Positions 43,836 to 56,007 are shown, counted from the first letter of the stretch. The stretch is 64,000 nt of DNA from Labilibaculum antarcticum (GCF_002356295.1 NZ_AP018042.1:2202361-2266360); one strand, 5' to 3'. Notes: generated by a model from the sequence alone, not told the origin. A program made the numbers and translations.

Positions 43836-44870
43836 TCAGGACATTCGCTGAATCACTTCTTGAGCAACCCATTCAGGAGTAATATCGACCATGCATTGCT
43901 GGTAAACCCTTTGAGAACATCTTCCAGAGCCATCTTTTGTACAAGGTCGGCATTTCATATCCACCTCGAGGGTTTTAATGTGCTCTCCCGTTGTAAATCC
44001 AAATGCTGTTGGTCCCATTAAGGATAAAGCAGGAATACTGAATTTATCTGCTGCATGCAAAAAACCTGTGTCACCGGAAATGACCAAGTTCGATTTCTGC
44101 ACCAAATAACAGGACTCCAGCAAATTTGTTTTTCCACTGAGGTTCAGTACTCTTCCTGTTGCAACAGCCTCAATTTCGTTACAAAAAACATCATCAGGAC
44201 CAGCCAAAATCATAAAGTGATAATCTGGCAGTTGTTGCACTAATTTTTGCCAGTGAGAGACCGGCCAACGTTTCATTATCCAAGCTGCAGAAGGAACCAA
44301 GGTGACCAATTTAGAGGGTTCACCCTTCAGATTTGAAAAGACATTTGCTTCCATTTTCTGCTTTAATTCCTCAGGAAAATACCAATTGGCATTCACTTTT
44401 GAATAATCAGTTAAACCCCATTTCTCAAGTGGTTTTCGATACGAAAGCATTCCTTTAAAAGGCATTGGAAAGCGATCAATACCAAATTTAAAGAGCAAAA
44501 TTCTTTTGATTCGCTCTTTGCTTCGCATGGTATACTTAGCTCCCATGCCAAACCATCTTTTCCATCGGGGCACCAAAACTGTTTTTAAAACAATAGATCG
44601 GATATTGCTGTGAGCATCGTAAACAAAGTCAAACTTTTCCTTTTTAAGTTCTCGCGCCTGCCTTAAAAGACCCTTAAAACCCTGTCCTCTGTCAAATCCC
44701 CATACTTTGTAAATACGCTGATCCATAGCCAAAAAAGAAGACATATCCTTTCTTGCAATCCAATGTATTTCAGCATCCGGATAATGGTTTAAAATACCAT
44801 CAACAGCTGTCATGCATTGAATAATATCACCTATGGAAGAAAAACGAATAATCAGGAATTTTTTTGGCAT
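43836..44870 (-). CDS. Family 9 glycosyltransferase (heptosyltransferase-like)
   Basis: Starting at 44870 (MPKKFLIIRFSSIGD) gives 344 residues. The N-terminal IIRFSSIGDIIQ and the C-terminal GDTGFLHAADKFSIPALSLMGPT match the ADP-heptose:LPS heptosyltransferase (WaaC/WaaF) pattern, so the enzyme should add a sugar to the inner LPS core on the cytoplasmic face. The extra 54-bp frame upstream (to 44924) lacks support. It is the last gene of the leftward cluster that starts with the RND transporter, though it is separated from atpC by ~200 bp and a terminator. Confidence 0.85.
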   Translation of the reverse strand: MPKKFLIIRFSSIGDIIQCMTAVDGILNHYPDAEIHWIARKDMSSFLAMDQRIYKVWGFDRGQGFKGLLRQARELKKEKFDFVYDAHSNIRSIVLKTVLVPRWKRWFGMGAKYTMRSKERIKRILLFKFGIDRFPMPFKGMLSYRKPLEKWGLTDYSKVNANWYFPEELKQKMEANVFSNLKGEPSKLVTLVPSAAWIMKRWPVSHWQKLVQQLPDYHFMILAGPDDVFCNEIEAVATGRVLNLSGKTNLLESCYLVQKSNLVISGDTGFLHAADKFSIPALSLMGPTAFGFTTGEHIKTLEVDMKCRPCTKDGSGRCSQRVYQQCMVDITPEWVAQEVIQRMS

Positions 44871-45000
44871 TTTATATTTCGGATATGAGATGAGAGATAA
44901 TTGATTTGAGATTACAACAGGCAAAAATAAGCAATTCTATTTTGAAGATTCCAAATCTATGAAAATTTGTTCCTCACATCTTGATTCTGACGACTGCAAA

Positions 45001-45048
45001 AAAAAAGCCAGGAATGATTTCCGAGCTTCTTATTATTCTATTTCCTGG
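45001..45048 (-). terminator. Terminator of atpDC
   Basis: CCAGGAA (45008-45014) pairs with TTCCTGG (45042-45048) around a long loop. On the minus strand a nine-T run follows. It lies 24 bp after the atpC stop. Confidence 0.65.
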
Positions 45049-45071
45049 TATGTATATCCAGCAATTATATT

Positions 45072-45311
45072 CTACTTATCTGCCAATACTGAAATTACAT
45101 TTTTCTTACATTCAACAACACCTCCGTTGACTTCAAAGAAAATTTCATCTCCTCCAACTGGTTTCAGTTTAATCGTTCCTTTCCCTAGAGAAGAAACAAT
45201 TGGAGCATGGTTTTTCAATATTTCAAAAGATCCGTCTTTTCCTGGTAGCTGAACCAATTCAACTTCTCCGGTATACAGACTCTTTTCGGGCGTAACAATT
45301 TCCAAATGCAT
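45072..45311 (-). CDS. atpC: F1F0 ATP synthase epsilon subunit, short form
   Basis: The 79-residue protein is the N-terminal beta-barrel of the epsilon subunit (EIVTPEKSLYTGEVELVQLPGKDGSFEILKNHAP cluster) and lacks the C-terminal helical hairpin. This shortened form is usual for Bacteroidota. It sits 43 bp after atpD. The rest of the ATP synthase operon is not in this window, so the beta and epsilon genes are separate from it or lie elsewhere. Confidence 0.95.
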   Translation of the reverse strand: MHLEIVTPEKSLYTGEVELVQLPGKDGSFEILKNHAPIVSSLGKGTIKLKPVGGDEIFFEVNGGVVECKKNVISVLADK

Positions 45312-45354
45312 AATTAAAAATTCTAAGTTACAAGTACTTAAAGCATTTTTAAGC

Positions 45355-46869
<1,515 letters not shown>

Positions 46870-46963
46870 TTACATTATTTTTTTTGGATCATTAATCTCG
46901 CGTGACAACAAATTTAAAATTTTTTGTCAATAAAGGAGAATCTAATCCGAAATTTTAACATTC

Positions 46964-47941
46964 TTAAACGGAACGATTTACTAAACCCTTTACTAAAAAA
47001 TAGAGCTCTTTTTTCTTTTCAGCCTCAACATCCACTCTATCCAAGTATTCCAAGCATAAAGCAAAATAGTTCTCTATCTTTTTCTGTGAATATTCACGAA
47101 CATTTAATCGCTCATAAATATCTCTTACAGCTTTTATTTTTTCTTCCGGATTAAAATCTTTTGCAGTTATCCAGAATTTTAATTCTTTTTCAACCTCTCC
47201 TGAAGCGGTTTCCAAGGCTTTAATTAAAAGAAAGGTTTTCTTATTGGATAGAATATCACCACCAATTTTCTTTCCAAAAACAGCCTCATCGCCAAAAACA
47301 TCTAACAAATCGTCTTGTAATTGAAATGCCATTCCAAGATTCACACCAAAACGATATAGTAATTGGGCATCTGTTGAGCTAGCATTTCCCATGACAGCAC
47401 CCATTTTAAGACTTCCACCTAACAGAACTGCTGTTTTCAATCGAATCATATTCAGGTACTCTTCAATTTCAACATCATTTCTATCTTCAAATTCCATGTC
47501 GAACTGCTGACCTTCGCAAACTTCTAATGCCGTTTGATTAAAAACGGTAAGCACATCGCGCAAGTATTTATCTTCGCAAGACCCAATGAATTGATAGGCC
47601 TTAATAGACATAGCATCTCCGGAAAGGATGGCTACATTACTGTTCCATTTTTCGTGCACAGTTTTCATGCTTCTGCGAATTGGAGCATTGTCCATTACAT
47701 CATCGTGCAAGAGCGTAAAATTGTGAAATATTTCTATTCCAATAGCGGGCAAACAAACTTTTGAAAGATCGTCTATGTACAAATTAGCAGCCAGAAGCAC
47801 CAGAATCGGACGAAGTCGCTTCCCTCCAATGTCCAAAATATATTTCATTGGTTCAAAAAGTCCTTCTGGAGGAGCGGAAAGCTCCAAGCCATCTATCTCT
47901 TTTTCAATGATTCCCTGAAGTTCATTAAAACTATACATCAT
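46964..47941 (-). CDS. Trans-polyprenyl diphosphate synthase (IspA/IspB family)
   Basis: The 325-residue synthase has GGKRLRPIL, the first aspartate-rich motif DDVMD (D80, D81, D84), the second DDLLD (D210, D211, D214) with FQLQ before it, and GKKIGGDILSNKKT. It condenses isopentenyl diphosphate onto allylic primers to give geranyl, farnesyl or longer chains for undecaprenyl phosphate, menaquinone and heme A. Product length cannot be told; the residues before the first motif (FTLLH) suggest a medium-chain product. It lies 52 bp after the RND gene. Confidence 0.92.
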   Translation of the reverse strand: MMYSFNELQGIIEKEIDGLELSAPPEGLFEPMKYILDIGGKRLRPILVLLAANLYIDDLSKVCLPAIGIEIFHNFTLLHDDVMDNAPIRRSMKTVHEKWNSNVAILSGDAMSIKAYQFIGSCEDKYLRDVLTVFNQTALEVCEGQQFDMEFEDRNDVEIEEYLNMIRLKTAVLLGGSLKMGAVMGNASSTDAQLLYRFGVNLGMAFQLQDDLLDVFGDEAVFGKKIGGDILSNKKTFLLIKALETASGEVEKELKFWITAKDFNPEEKIKAVRDIYERLNVREYSQKKIENYFALCLEYLDRVDVEAEKKKELYFLVKGLVNRSV

Positions 47942-47993
47942 TTAAAAACTATTTTAATACGTATTTTAAACAGCTTACTAAAATATAAAAAAA

Positions 47994-50414
47994 TCAATTC
48001 ACAAGGCTTTCTTTTTCCTCTTTGTTTTCTAACGGTGCAATTCTAAGATCACCCAACTCAATATCCTCTTCTTCATCAAAAATTTGAAGCAATGGTTCTT
48101 TGAATGAACGATTGGTGATAAACTTCTCAAGAGTAAGTAATAAAGATGGCAATAAAATCAAGTTGGAAAGCATTGCCGAAAGCAAAGTTACCGACACTAA
48201 TATCCCCAAAGAAACCGTTCCTCCAAAATCAGATAAAACAAAAATACCAAATCCAAAAAATAAAATAATGGATGTATACATCATGCTCTGACCAGATTCA
48301 CGAAGTGCAAGCACCACTGAAGAACGAATGCTCCAATTAGTCGCTTTCAACTCTTGACGGTATTTTGCCAAATAGTGAATTGTATCGTCAACAGAAATAC
48401 CAAATGCAATGCTAAATACCAGAATTGTTGATGCTTTTATCGGAATTCCGAAAAAACCCATTAAAGCCGCTGTAATTATCAAAGGTAACAGATTAGGCAA
48501 TAAGGCAACCACCACCATTCTTTTGGAAGAGAACATCCAAGCCATAAATGAGGCAATCAGAAAAATTGCCAAAGTAAGACTTATGAATAGATTCTTGACC
48601 AGATATTTATTCCCTTTAAAAAAGATGATACTGGATCCTGTTACATGAACCGTGTATTGATCCTCAGGAAAGATATTATTTACATGTGTCAGGATTTTTT
48701 TCTCCAGTTTTTCCATCCGGGTAGTTCCAATGTCCTTAATTCTGAAACTCATTCGGGTAATTGACTGAGTAGAATCTACGAACGTGCTGAACAACTTCGA
48801 ATCGTCACCGGTATCGGATTTAGCCAAATAAGACATAATCACATTTTGAGTCTGACTATTGGGCAATTTATAGTATTTTTCTTTGCCATTGAAGTACGCC
48901 TGATTGGCAAATTTTGCCGCCTCAACAATCGAAACAGAGGAAGAAATTTCAGGATATGATTTTAAAGTATCGTTAAGAGTATTTAATCGTCTTAAGGTTG
49001 ATAGTTTTAAAATCCCCGCCTTTTTCTTAGTCTCAACCATCACTTCCAATGGCATAATTCCATCCATGTTTTTCTCGAAGAATTTTAAATCCTGAAAAAT
49101 AACGTTGTCATGTGGCAGATCATCAACCATATAACCAGTACTCTTCATTTTACTGATCCCAATAACTCCTAAGACAAGCAAGGCAATGCTTACTGTATAA
49201 ACTATGGTCCGACGATTCAATACAATCTTCTCTAATTTATCAATAAACCAAACTGTCATCCTATTATCCAAATGACGTGTCGCCTTTTGATCAGGAGGAT
49301 TTAAAAAGCTGAAAATGATTGGAATTAAAAGTAAAGACAGAACAAAAACCACCATAATATTTAAGGCGGCAATTACACCAAACTCCTTCAATATCTGACT
49401 TGAAGTCACAATAAAAGTAGCAAAACCTGATGCTGTAGTTAGATTGGTTAAGAAGGTTGCGTTCCCAATTTTTGAAACAACACGTTGCAAGGCTTTTATC
49501 TTGTTGTTGTGACGAATGTATTCTCCGTGGTATTTATTGATGAGAAAAACGGAATTTGGAATCCCTATCACCACCAGTAATGGCGGTAACATCGCAGTAA
49601 GCAAGGTTATTTTGTAATCGAACAATACCATTGATCCAACTGCCCATATGACACTCAAAACAACAACCAACATACAAAAGAACACTACCTTGAACGAGCG
49701 GAAGAACATGAATAAAATGATCGCAGTTACTAAAAGGGAAAGATAAATGAACATATTCATCTCCTTTTTAATCATTTGCGCGGTAACTACCCTAATGTAA
49801 GGAAGTCCCGAGTATTTCATGTCTAATTTGTACTTGGCCGTAAACCGGTCGGTAATTTCACGAACCTTAACAACCATTGGCTCACGCTCTTTCGAATTAA
49901 TAATTCTAGCGTTTACCGTGATTCCCATTAAAAACGTATTGGTCTCCTTATTAATTAGGCTACCCTGATAAAATGGCAATGATTCAGCAATAGCCGCAAG
50001 ACTATCTAATTCTACTTGCGAACTTAGTTTCTTCGGAAAAATTGTTTGAAATTCGAATCTCTTCGCTTCATTGTTTTTATTGATATTGTAAGTATGTGCA
50101 ATGGAGACAACAGCATCAATTCCATCCAAAGCTTTCAGGCTATCTCCTAAGGCAATCCAATCGTTAAACTTCTCAAACTCATAAAAATCCGGATCCTGAA
50201 CGGCGAAGAACATGACATTTCCTTCTTGTCCGAATGTATTTTTAAAACGTTCGTATTCAACAGATGCGGGATCATCATCCGGCAAAAGTATAGAATACTC
50301 ATAGGACATCTCCACAAATTGAGCTTTATAACCCATAAAAATTGTGACTAGCCCAATTATCACCAAAAGTAAAATTCTATTCCTGAGAATTATTCCTGCA
50401 ATTCTATTCCACAT
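47994..50414 (-). CDS. RND/MMPL-superfamily transporter
   Basis: The 806-residue protein has the RND plan of two TM blocks, each with one helix followed by a large extracytoplasmic loop and then five helices (YLSLLVTAIILFMFFRSFKVVF and VFSIAFGISVDDTIHYLAKYR, the latter with the Asp pair needed for the proton relay). It is smaller than AcrB-type pumps and has no partner genes, so it is closer to the MMPL/HpnN lipid-exporting group. The association with polyprenyl synthase suggests export of a lipid. Confidence 0.85.
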   Translation of the reverse strand: MWNRIAGIILRNRILLLVIIGLVTIFMGYKAQFVEMSYEYSILLPDDDPASVEYERFKNTFGQEGNVMFFAVQDPDFYEFEKFNDWIALGDSLKALDGIDAVVSIAHTYNINKNNEAKRFEFQTIFPKKLSSQVELDSLAAIAESLPFYQGSLINKETNTFLMGITVNARIINSKEREPMVVKVREITDRFTAKYKLDMKYSGLPYIRVVTAQMIKKEMNMFIYLSLLVTAIILFMFFRSFKVVFFCMLVVVLSVIWAVGSMVLFDYKITLLTAMLPPLLVVIGIPNSVFLINKYHGEYIRHNNKIKALQRVVSKIGNATFLTNLTTASGFATFIVTSSQILKEFGVIAALNIMVVFVLSLLLIPIIFSFLNPPDQKATRHLDNRMTVWFIDKLEKIVLNRRTIVYTVSIALLVLGVIGISKMKSTGYMVDDLPHDNVIFQDLKFFEKNMDGIMPLEVMVETKKKAGILKLSTLRRLNTLNDTLKSYPEISSSVSIVEAAKFANQAYFNGKEKYYKLPNSQTQNVIMSYLAKSDTGDDSKLFSTFVDSTQSITRMSFRIKDIGTTRMEKLEKKILTHVNNIFPEDQYTVHVTGSSIIFFKGNKYLVKNLFISLTLAIFLIASFMAWMFSSKRMVVVALLPNLLPLIITAALMGFFGIPIKASTILVFSIAFGISVDDTIHYLAKYRQELKATNWSIRSSVVLALRESGQSMMYTSIILFFGFGIFVLSDFGGTVSLGILVSVTLLSAMLSNLILLPSLLLTLEKFITNRSFKEPLLQIFDEEEDIELGDLRIAPLENKEEKESLVN

Positions 50415-50902
50415 ACTATTATCCTGCTAAAGAGATCTCTGATTTATTTTAGATTCCGGCGAAAATACGACATATAATCATTTTTTCAAAAGATGATGAT
50501 TGTACAGAATCCGAAAACATATATTTTGGCGAAATTAAGGAATAAAATTACGCAAATTCAATGAAAACAGCTGATTTTTAATAAATTAATTACCAAACAC
50601 AAGAACATCTTAGATGATTATATCTCAATTATTCACCCATTTCATTAAAAATAAAATACTAAACACAACTTTTCTGGCGCAATGAGCCATATAATCAACT
50701 TACTATCAAACCAATCTGTAAGAGTTAAAAATATATAAAAATTTACTTTGATATTATTTTACAATATTTTCTTATGCTTATTTTTACTATTTATTAATAC
50801 TAAATTAACACGTTAAAAAATTAGAGATTCTCTAAATATCTTCTATTTTTGCCGACTGAACCTGTACTAATCTATTGAAAAACAAATAAAATAAATCAAG
50901 TT
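50415..50902. other. Divergent intergenic region, strongly AT-rich
   Basis: About 490 bp of very AT-rich DNA lie between the RND operon and the Na/Pi gene. It holds the promoter-like TATTTTTG at 50844-50851, no ORF of note, and no tRNA. Confidence 0.5.
50844..50851 (+). promoter_or_regulatory. Possible -7 element for the Na/Pi transporter gene
   Basis: TATTTTTG matches TAnnTTTG and lies 51 bp before the ATG at 50903. The -33 element is not clear. Confidence 0.4.
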
Positions 50903-52597
50903 ATGGATTACGGATTGGCCGATATTTTAACGCTTATAGGATCTTTAGGTTTATTCCTATATGGAATGAAGTTGATGAGTGAAGCTCTTCAACAAGTTGC
51001 CGGAGACAAGATGCGAACCATTCTCGCGGCAATGACTTCCAATCGATTGAAGGGCGTAATGACCGGTGTATTAATCACAGCACTCATTCAGTCTTCATCC
51101 GCAACAACGGTAATGGTAGTTAGCTTTGTTAATGCTGGATTGTTATCGCTTGTAGAATCGATAGGAGTGATTATGGGTGCCAATATCGGTACTACGGTTA
51201 CTGCCTGGTTAATCTCCCTTTTGGGGTTTAAAGTTAGTATGAGCGCAATATCTTTGCCTTTAATTGGTTTGGGTCTTCCATTTCTGTTTTCAAAAAATCG
51301 TACAAAAAAGAATTGGGGTGAATTAATCATGGGATTTGCTTTGCTTTTTATTGGCTTGCAATTTCTTAAAACTTCAATGCCTGATATCAAAAACAATCCT
51401 GAGATTCTAAATTTCCTGACCAGTTATACGGACATGGGGTTTGCTTCTACCTTGCTGTTTTTGTCCATTGGAACTCTTCTTACTATTTTAATTCAATCAT
51501 CGTCGGCTACCATGGCACTTACTTTAGTAATGTGTAATAGTGGATGGATTAGTTTCGAAATGGCCGCAGCTATGGTATTGGGAGAGAATATTGGGACTAC
51601 CATTACCGCGAATATTGCCGCAATGATTGCCAACACTTCTGCTAAAAGGGCTGCAAGAGCCCATCTGATCTTTAATACCATTGGTGTTATTTGGGTGCTG
51701 ATTTCGTTGCCTTATTTCTTAAAAGGAATTGCCTGGGTTAACATGACTCTTCTTGGTGGCGGCGATCCATTTACAAGCACAGCAGCCGTGCCTATTTCTT
51801 TGTCATTATTTCATACCGTATTCAACATTCTGAATGTTGTTTTCCTAATCTGGTTTGCCAATTTCATCGTAAAAGTAGTTACCAAACTGGTTCCTATTCG
51901 GGAGGATGTAGAAGAGGAATTCAAACTTCAGTTCATTAAAACAGGAACTCTTTCAACTCCTGAAGCATCCTTATTCTTGGCTAAAAAAGAAATAAGTACC
52001 TACGTAAAAAGCACTAAAAAAATGTTTAGCTATACCAAGCAGGCATTTAACGAAACCAATGATAAAACTTTCAATAAACTTTTCGAAAAAATTGACAAAA
52101 GAGAAGATGAGAGTGATGAAATGGAAGTGGAAATTGCTAATTTCCTGGCCAAAGTATCTGAAACCAGACTGAGTTCTGAAAACTCGGAAAGAGTCCGTGC
52201 CTATTTTAAAATGGTAAGTGATATTGAAAGTGTTGGTGATTCAATTCTTAACCTTGCTAAAGCGATGAAGAGGAAACGTGAACAAAAAGCGTGGTTCCCT
52301 CAGAACTTGAGAGATAATATCAACAATATGTTCAAATTGGTTGATGATGCTCTTGAAATTATGCATGATAACACCAAAATGGAATTTACTGAAGTGAAAA
52401 TCAAAAAGGCTTGGGAAACTGAGCGTGAAATAAATGATTACAGAAATCTTCTTAAAACTGAACATTTAAACAATGTGGAAGAACATAAATACAAATATCA
52501 AGCTGGTATTATTTACAATGATATGTTCTCTGAATGTGAAAAAATTGGTGATTACTGTATCAACGTAAGTGAAGCACTTAACGAAATAAAAGAATAA
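50903..52597 (+). CDS. Na+/Pi cotransporter family protein with PhoU-like tail
   Basis: The 564-residue protein has the NptA/YjbB (PF02690) tandem motifs QSSSATTVMVVSFVNAGLL and QSSSATMALTLVMCNSGWI in an inverted-repeat membrane domain (~5-330), each preceded by a hydrophobic helix, then a cytoplasmic PhoU-like helical domain (~355-560). It would take up phosphate, driven by sodium, with the PhoU-like tail as a likely regulator. A terminator follows directly. Confidence 0.92.
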   Translation: MDYGLADILTLIGSLGLFLYGMKLMSEALQQVAGDKMRTILAAMTSNRLKGVMTGVLITALIQSSSATTVMVVSFVNAGLLSLVESIGVIMGANIGTTVTAWLISLLGFKVSMSAISLPLIGLGLPFLFSKNRTKKNWGELIMGFALLFIGLQFLKTSMPDIKNNPEILNFLTSYTDMGFASTLLFLSIGTLLTILIQSSSATMALTLVMCNSGWISFEMAAAMVLGENIGTTITANIAAMIANTSAKRAARAHLIFNTIGVIWVLISLPYFLKGIAWVNMTLLGGGDPFTSTAAVPISLSLFHTVFNILNVVFLIWFANFIVKVVTKLVPIREDVEEEFKLQFIKTGTLSTPEASLFLAKKEISTYVKSTKKMFSYTKQAFNETNDKTFNKLFEKIDKREDESDEMEVEIANFLAKVSETRLSSENSERVRAYFKMVSDIESVGDSILNLAKAMKRKREQKAWFPQNLRDNINNMFKLVDDALEIMHDNTKMEFTEVKIKKAWETEREINDYRNLLKTEHLNNVEEHKYKYQAGIIYNDMFSECEKIGDYCINVSEALNEIKE

Positions 52598-52620
52598 ATA
52601 AGCCATTGGCTTTTAGACAC

Positions 52621-52654
52621 AAAAAATCCTCACCCATTGGGTGAGGATTTTTTT
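52621..52654 (+). terminator. Terminator of the Na/Pi gene
   Basis: A perfect stem (AAAAAATCCTCACCC with GGGTGAGGATTTTTT) around ATT, followed by Ts, lies 24 bp after the stop. Confidence 0.9.
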
Positions 52655-52742
52655 GTACTATTAATACACCTCGAAATCCCCTAAAAGGGACTCAAAAACT
52701 CAGTGTTTACGATGAGATGTGCAGGTCTAATATTTCGCAAAG

Positions 52743-53186
52743 TTACTCTTCTGTTAACACTTCAATTAGCTTAATCGAATCAGTAATACACTTCGAACAA
52801 ATATTCTTTTTCAGATCCAAGTCTAGAAATTCCTTCTCTCCTTCCTGAGTTGTAAAATCACAATTTAAAAGAGCCTTACAGTCCAGCGAATCATACAAAG
52901 CAGTAAAATTAGCAGTAAACTTTTGTATCATTTCATTCGTTGCGTTTCGGGCATCAATATTTCCGGGATGTTTCTTAGAATTATAAATTCCCAATACCAT
53001 AAAAGATCCAGTAACTGCTCCGCAAGTCTTTTGCATTTTTCCCATTCCACCACCAAAACCATTAGATACAGCTAGAGCCATATCTGGATCGAATTTCAGA
53101 TAATCTGCATAAGCCGTTACTACTGACTGGGCGCAATTCATCCCATTGTAAAATGAATGGACAGCTTTTTCTTCAATTTCTTTCAT
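52743..53186 (-). CDS. C_GCAxxG_C_C family redox protein
   Basis: With the start at 53186 (MKEIEEKAVHSFYNG) the protein has 147 residues and the cysteine pattern of the family: C18 in NCAQ, C55 in KTCGAVTG, then paired cysteines in DCKALLNC and NICSKC. The protein is probably an iron-sulfur or heme-binding redox carrier in anaerobes; its partner is unknown. A longer frame to 53276 adds a hydrophobic tail, but the family start supports 53186. Confidence 0.85.
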   Translation of the reverse strand: MKEIEEKAVHSFYNGMNCAQSVVTAYADYLKFDPDMALAVSNGFGGGMGKMQKTCGAVTGSFMVLGIYNSKKHPGNIDARNATNEMIQKFTANFTALYDSLDCKALLNCDFTTQEGEKEFLDLDLKKNICSKCITDSIKLIEVLTEE

Positions 53187-53309
53187 AAAATGCAATTTGT
53201 TGCTATTGAATATGATTGACAACAAAGATAGGTATATTCCTAATTGATAAAAGCCCAACCGAAGGTGAGCTTTCATTATTTTTAATATGTACTTCTGTTC
53301 AATTCGAAT

Positions 53310-55967
53310 CTATTTCACTCTGAATGATGAATTAAGTCGAATATCATCAGATGCGGCTCCAACTTTCACTTGAATTTCTCCTGTTTCCACAACGCGTTTC
53401 ATTTCACGGTTCCATAGTGCTAAATCATCTGGTAGTAAAATGAATACGACTTCTTTTTCTTCACCAGGCACAAGTTCAACTCGTTTAAATCCTCTCAGTT
53501 GCATTACTGGAGTTGCGACAGAGCTAAAGGTATCAGTAATATACAATTGAACCACTTCTGTTCCTTTCCTTTTTGAAGTATTCTTGACCTTAACTTTTAC
53601 CGTTTGTTCTTCCGTTTTACTTATTTCTGATTTTTCAATGCTTAAATTAGAATACTCAAACTGACTGTAACTTAGACCATGACCAAAGGCAAATAATGGC
53701 TTATTGGTTCCATCGACATATGAACTTGAAGCTGATTTTTTATGATTGTAATAAATAGGCAATTGCTCGGTATAACGAGGAAAAGTAATTGGTAATTTAC
53801 CAGAAGGATTCACCTTACCCGTTAAAATATCAACAGTAGCCTGTCCTCCTAATTCTCCTGCATACCAGGTTTCTAAAATGGCGTCAACTTTTTCTATTTC
53901 TTCAGTTAGTACCAAAGGTCGACCATTTTGAAGAACAAGAATAATAGGAGTTCCAGAAGCAGCCACGTCATTCAATAACTTTTTACTATTATCATTTAAT
54001 TCCAGCTTTAGTTTATCCTTTCCTTCTCCGCAATCATCTTCAGTTTCACCTAAAACCAATATTGTCACATCAGCTTGTTTTGCGGCCTTAACAGCCTTTG
54101 CATACATGTTGTTTTTATCATTTACATCAGCTTCAATTTCCCATTTCAACTGAAAACCAGCGTAGTCTTCAAATTCTGCAAACTCAAGTTTAATCTCATA
54201 TTTCTTTCCTTTTTCAAAACGTATCTTCTTATGCCCCCATTGATTTATAGTGCTTCTGTCCCAATTGTCGATTATTACTTCTCCATCAATTGTTAGTCTT
54301 GCAACATCATCAGCTATTAAACCAAATTTATAGGAACCAGTTAATTCAGGAATAAGATAACCACTATAACTAACAGAAAAATTATCAGCGGTTATACCGG
54401 CTTCAGGACTAAGGTTATGCCAATACTTTACTAAGTTCGTTTCAACTTTAGTAAATGCAGGTTTTCCAGAACAATTAGTATTATTAAAATAGGCTGCTGT
54501 CAAACCTTTTTCTCCTGATTCTGTCCTTAAAAACTTTTCACCTATCACCTCCATATTAAATGCCGGAACATTTAAATCTACAAACTCAACATCATAATCG
54601 GTGTTTTTAAAAGCATCAACAATAGAAACTCCTTCGACATTTTTAGGCGCGTAACCTCCTAAATGAACTTCGCCTGCCATTTCTCCAATCACAGCAATCT
54701 TTTTCACCTCTTTTCCTAAAGGCAAAATATTATTCTTGTTGTAGAGCAGCGTAATTGATTTATGAGCGGCTTCCAGTGCTAATTCCTGATTCTCTTTAGA
54801 ATGATATCTGTTTGCCTTTAAATCCACATTAGTGTATGGATTTTCAAATAGTCCCAAGCGAAATTTCACATACAATACACTTGATACAGCTCTGTTAACA
54901 TCCTCAATTTGCAAGGTTTTGTCACTAACAGCATCAATGATAGCTTGCTGAAAGACTTCATGTTTGTAATCGTAGAATTGCATATCCAAACCGGCATGTA
55001 TTGAATTGGTAATAGCTTCCTTAGGTGTTTCCGCAGTACCGTGTGAATTAGTCTGTTTGGCAATAGCTCCCAAATCTGATAAAACCATTCCTTTAAAACC
55101 CCATTCATCACGAAGTACCTCCGTCAACAACCAATGATCTGCAACTGCGGGAATTCCATCCCACTCATGATAAGCAGCCATGGCTCCTAATGCTCCAGCT
55201 TCCACAAAAGCCTTTTCGAACACATATAAAAAGTTGCTTCGTGCTTCGCGTTCGCCGATATAAACCGGAGCTGTGTTTTTTCCTCCTTCGGGTATACTAT
55301 GAATCCCAAAATGCTTTGGTTCTGCAGCAACAGCGTCATCTTGAGTTAAATCATCACCTTGTAAACCGTTTATATAAGCCACACCATTTCGAGCGGCCAA
55401 ATAGGCATCTTCACCATAAGTTTCCTGAACTCTTCCCCAGCGAGGTTCCCTACCTATTCCTAGAACAGGTGATAATACCATATGAACACCAACCGAACGC
55501 GTTTCGGCTCCTACAGCATTTCCAATCTTCTCCATCAACTCAACATCCCACATACTACCCATTCCCATTGGAACAGGAAATGCAGTAGATTTACTTCCTT
55601 GATAACCATGCAAAGCTTCTTCAATAAATAAAGCAGGAATTCCTAAGCGTGTATTTTCGATGATATATTTTTGAAGTTCATTTGCAGCCTCTGCTGTTTC
55701 AGGATAATAATCATGAACAGATCCAACACTCATCCCATTTAAAGCCTTCTCTGCTATATCAACAGATAATCGGCCATTATAGCATAAATCACCAGCTGAG
55801 TACATATCTAATTGCATCACTTTTTCTTCTAGAGTCATTCGCGAAACTAAATCAGAAACGCGCGTTTCAATGTCTAGTTTTGCATTTTTGTATGCAGGCA
55901 TCGTATCATTCTTCTTACATCCGAAAAACAATAGTGCTACCAATAGCATCAAATAAATTTTGTTCAT
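53310..55967 (-). CDS. GH3 beta-glucosidase-like lipoprotein with PA14 domain
   Basis: The start at 55967 gives 885 residues with a lipobox LLFFGC. The GH3 (alpha/beta)8 barrel (~30-330) has FPVPMGMGSMWD, EPRWGRVQETYGED and the nucleophile region GMVLSDLGAI (Asp). A PA14-like insert (~450-590, with SYKFGLIADDVARLTIDGE and INQWGHKKIRF) lies in the alpha/beta sandwich, followed by a fibronectin-type III tail (QTVKVKVKNTSKRKGTEVVQLYI). The enzyme is probably a beta-glucosidase or related exo-enzyme. It is the last gene of the leftward glycan cluster. Confidence 0.92.
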   Translation of the reverse strand: MNKIYLMLLVALLFFGCKKNDTMPAYKNAKLDIETRVSDLVSRMTLEEKVMQLDMYSAGDLCYNGRLSVDIAEKALNGMSVGSVHDYYPETAEAANELQKYIIENTRLGIPALFIEEALHGYQGSKSTAFPVPMGMGSMWDVELMEKIGNAVGAETRSVGVHMVLSPVLGIGREPRWGRVQETYGEDAYLAARNGVAYINGLQGDDLTQDDAVAAEPKHFGIHSIPEGGKNTAPVYIGEREARSNFLYVFEKAFVEAGALGAMAAYHEWDGIPAVADHWLLTEVLRDEWGFKGMVLSDLGAIAKQTNSHGTAETPKEAITNSIHAGLDMQFYDYKHEVFQQAIIDAVSDKTLQIEDVNRAVSSVLYVKFRLGLFENPYTNVDLKANRYHSKENQELALEAAHKSITLLYNKNNILPLGKEVKKIAVIGEMAGEVHLGGYAPKNVEGVSIVDAFKNTDYDVEFVDLNVPAFNMEVIGEKFLRTESGEKGLTAAYFNNTNCSGKPAFTKVETNLVKYWHNLSPEAGITADNFSVSYSGYLIPELTGSYKFGLIADDVARLTIDGEVIIDNWDRSTINQWGHKKIRFEKGKKYEIKLEFAEFEDYAGFQLKWEIEADVNDKNNMYAKAVKAAKQADVTILVLGETEDDCGEGKDKLKLELNDNSKKLLNDVAASGTPIILVLQNGRPLVLTEEIEKVDAILETWYAGELGGQATVDILTGKVNPSGKLPITFPRYTEQLPIYYNHKKSASSSYVDGTNKPLFAFGHGLSYSQFEYSNLSIEKSEISKTEEQTVKVKVKNTSKRKGTEVVQLYITDTFSSVATPVMQLRGFKRVELVPGEEKEVVFILLPDDLALWNREMKRVVETGEIQVKVGAASDDIRLNSSFRVK

Positions 55968-56007
55968 GGAATTTTTATTAATGTTTGAATTTTCAAACAC
56001 TGATTTA